From Pseudomonadota bacterium (GTDB lineage Bacteria > Pseudomonadota > Gammaproteobacteria > Burkholderiales > Burkholderiaceae_C): DNA of 36,983 bases. This document shows positions 36,665-36,983 of this stretch, one piece after another (position 1 is the stretch's first letter; the number at the start of each line of letters is the position of its first letter). Under the pieces are notes generated by a model, which did not search any database, was not told the DNA's origin, and saw nothing but the letters and a program-made list of their open reading frames with translations. Both the position numbers and the translations under genes were made by a program. The stretch lies in assembly GCA_963205335.1 (NCBI GenBank), contig CAUJIM010000051.1:1-36983 (forward strand), read 5' to 3'.

Positions 36665-36983
36665 GTGAGAGAGGTTCTTGCTTTTCTCAAGTCGGCAGTG
36701 TATGTCCTGAGCCTTTTATTCATCTATTATTTTCATGGATATCAATCGAATGAATATTATGGATACGGCCAGATCAATTTCGATTTTGAATTTTTGCTGA
36801 TCTTGCTGGGGGCAATTATTTTTGCCTCGTTCCTGCTTGGCAGAAAATACAAAAGACCTTCCGATTTTTTTCTGTTGTTGTATGGATTGATAGTTGTCGT
36901 GCCCTATGCTGTCTTGTCCGATATCTGGGGAAGAGATAGTCGAACGATCGCAGTTGATTTGATTCTGATCGCTATCCCGTTTT
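36665..36983 (+). CDS. Membrane protein of the polysaccharide locus, partial (possible Wzy polymerase)
   Basis: An open frame from GTG 36665, two bases after the flippase stop, to the window end (106 codons seen). The translation begins MREVLAFLKSAVYVLSLLFI and contains at least three hydrophobic segments (about residues 8-22, 43-58 and 70-85), with aromatic-rich loops such as HGYQSNEYYGYGQINFDF. It is AT-rich like the flippase. Position next to wzx and the multi-pass character suggest an O-antigen polymerase, but no diagnostic motif is visible in this part. The start codon is provisional. Confidence 0.6.
   Translation, partial: MREVLAFLKSAVYVLSLLFIYYFHGYQSNEYYGYGQINFDFEFLLILLGAIIFASFLLGRKYKRPSDFFLLLYGLIVVVPYAVLSDIWGRDSRTIAVDLILIAIPF

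Overview
The window is a chromosomal segment of a high-GC betaproteobacterium, most likely Burkholderiales/Comamonadaceae. The clues are the base composition, a corC-lnt pair, glyQ-glyS-plsC-ygjP order, a fabA-fabB pair, TAAAAT/GATAAT-type -10 elements and scattered short palindromic repeats. The species cannot be told from the sequence.

Layout. (1) 1-2542: aromatic amino-acid catabolism. hpd and a window-truncated phhA form a minus-strand operon, divergent from an Lrp/AsnC regulator, with a 10-bp inverted repeat in the shared intergenic region. (2) 2592-6837: corC-lnt (envelope lipoprotein maturation), then translationally coupled fabA-fabB (unsaturated fatty-acid synthesis). (3) 6975-9428: a hemerythrin-like protein with an FNR/Dnr-type box upstream, a UPF0016/GDT1-type metal exporter, and a yqjD-yqjE-yqjK-like envelope trio. 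(4) 9726-14709: a complete four-gene branched-chain 2-oxoacid dehydrogenase operon (E1alpha, E1beta, E2, E3). (5) 14820-17095: two tandem, paralogous membrane diguanylate cyclases. (6) 17312-23497: glyQ-glyS, plsC, a YgjP-type metallopeptidase-like protein, a BON-LysM protein with a clear terminator, and type III pantothenate kinase. (7) 23564-36983: a surface-polysaccharide locus. It holds rfbB, rfbD, rfbA and rfbC (dTDP-L-rhamnose), a nucleotide-sugar dehydrogenase plus WbpB/WbpD/WbpE homologues (diacetamido-uronic acid sugar nucleotide), an OafA-type acyltransferase, a Wzx-like flippase and the start of another membrane protein that may be the polymerase.

The polysaccharide locus is the accessory part and carries the most unusual structure. 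Two complete PIN-domain toxin-antitoxin modules, each preceded by a palindrome, lie between rfbD and rfbA. A third antitoxin just upstream of wbpE is followed by only the last 23 codons of its toxin. Downstream of wbpE is an AlbA_2-type gene that has lost its middle. wbpE itself carries an in-frame palindromic insertion. The locus therefore looks like a site of repeated gain and decay of selfish or defence genes between sugar-nucleotide genes.

A second theme is repeats. Five copies of a short element with the invariant pattern C(A/C)AGCGC-N4-AGCT occur in lnt, bkdB, between glyQ and glyS, at the start of ygjP and in rfbD. They are accommodated in frame where coding. A different 63-bp repeat follows the fabB and lpdV stop codons. 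I did not find a wholly new multi-gene system. The best candidates for follow-up are the TA-interrupted sugar operon and the coding-sequence-invading repeat.
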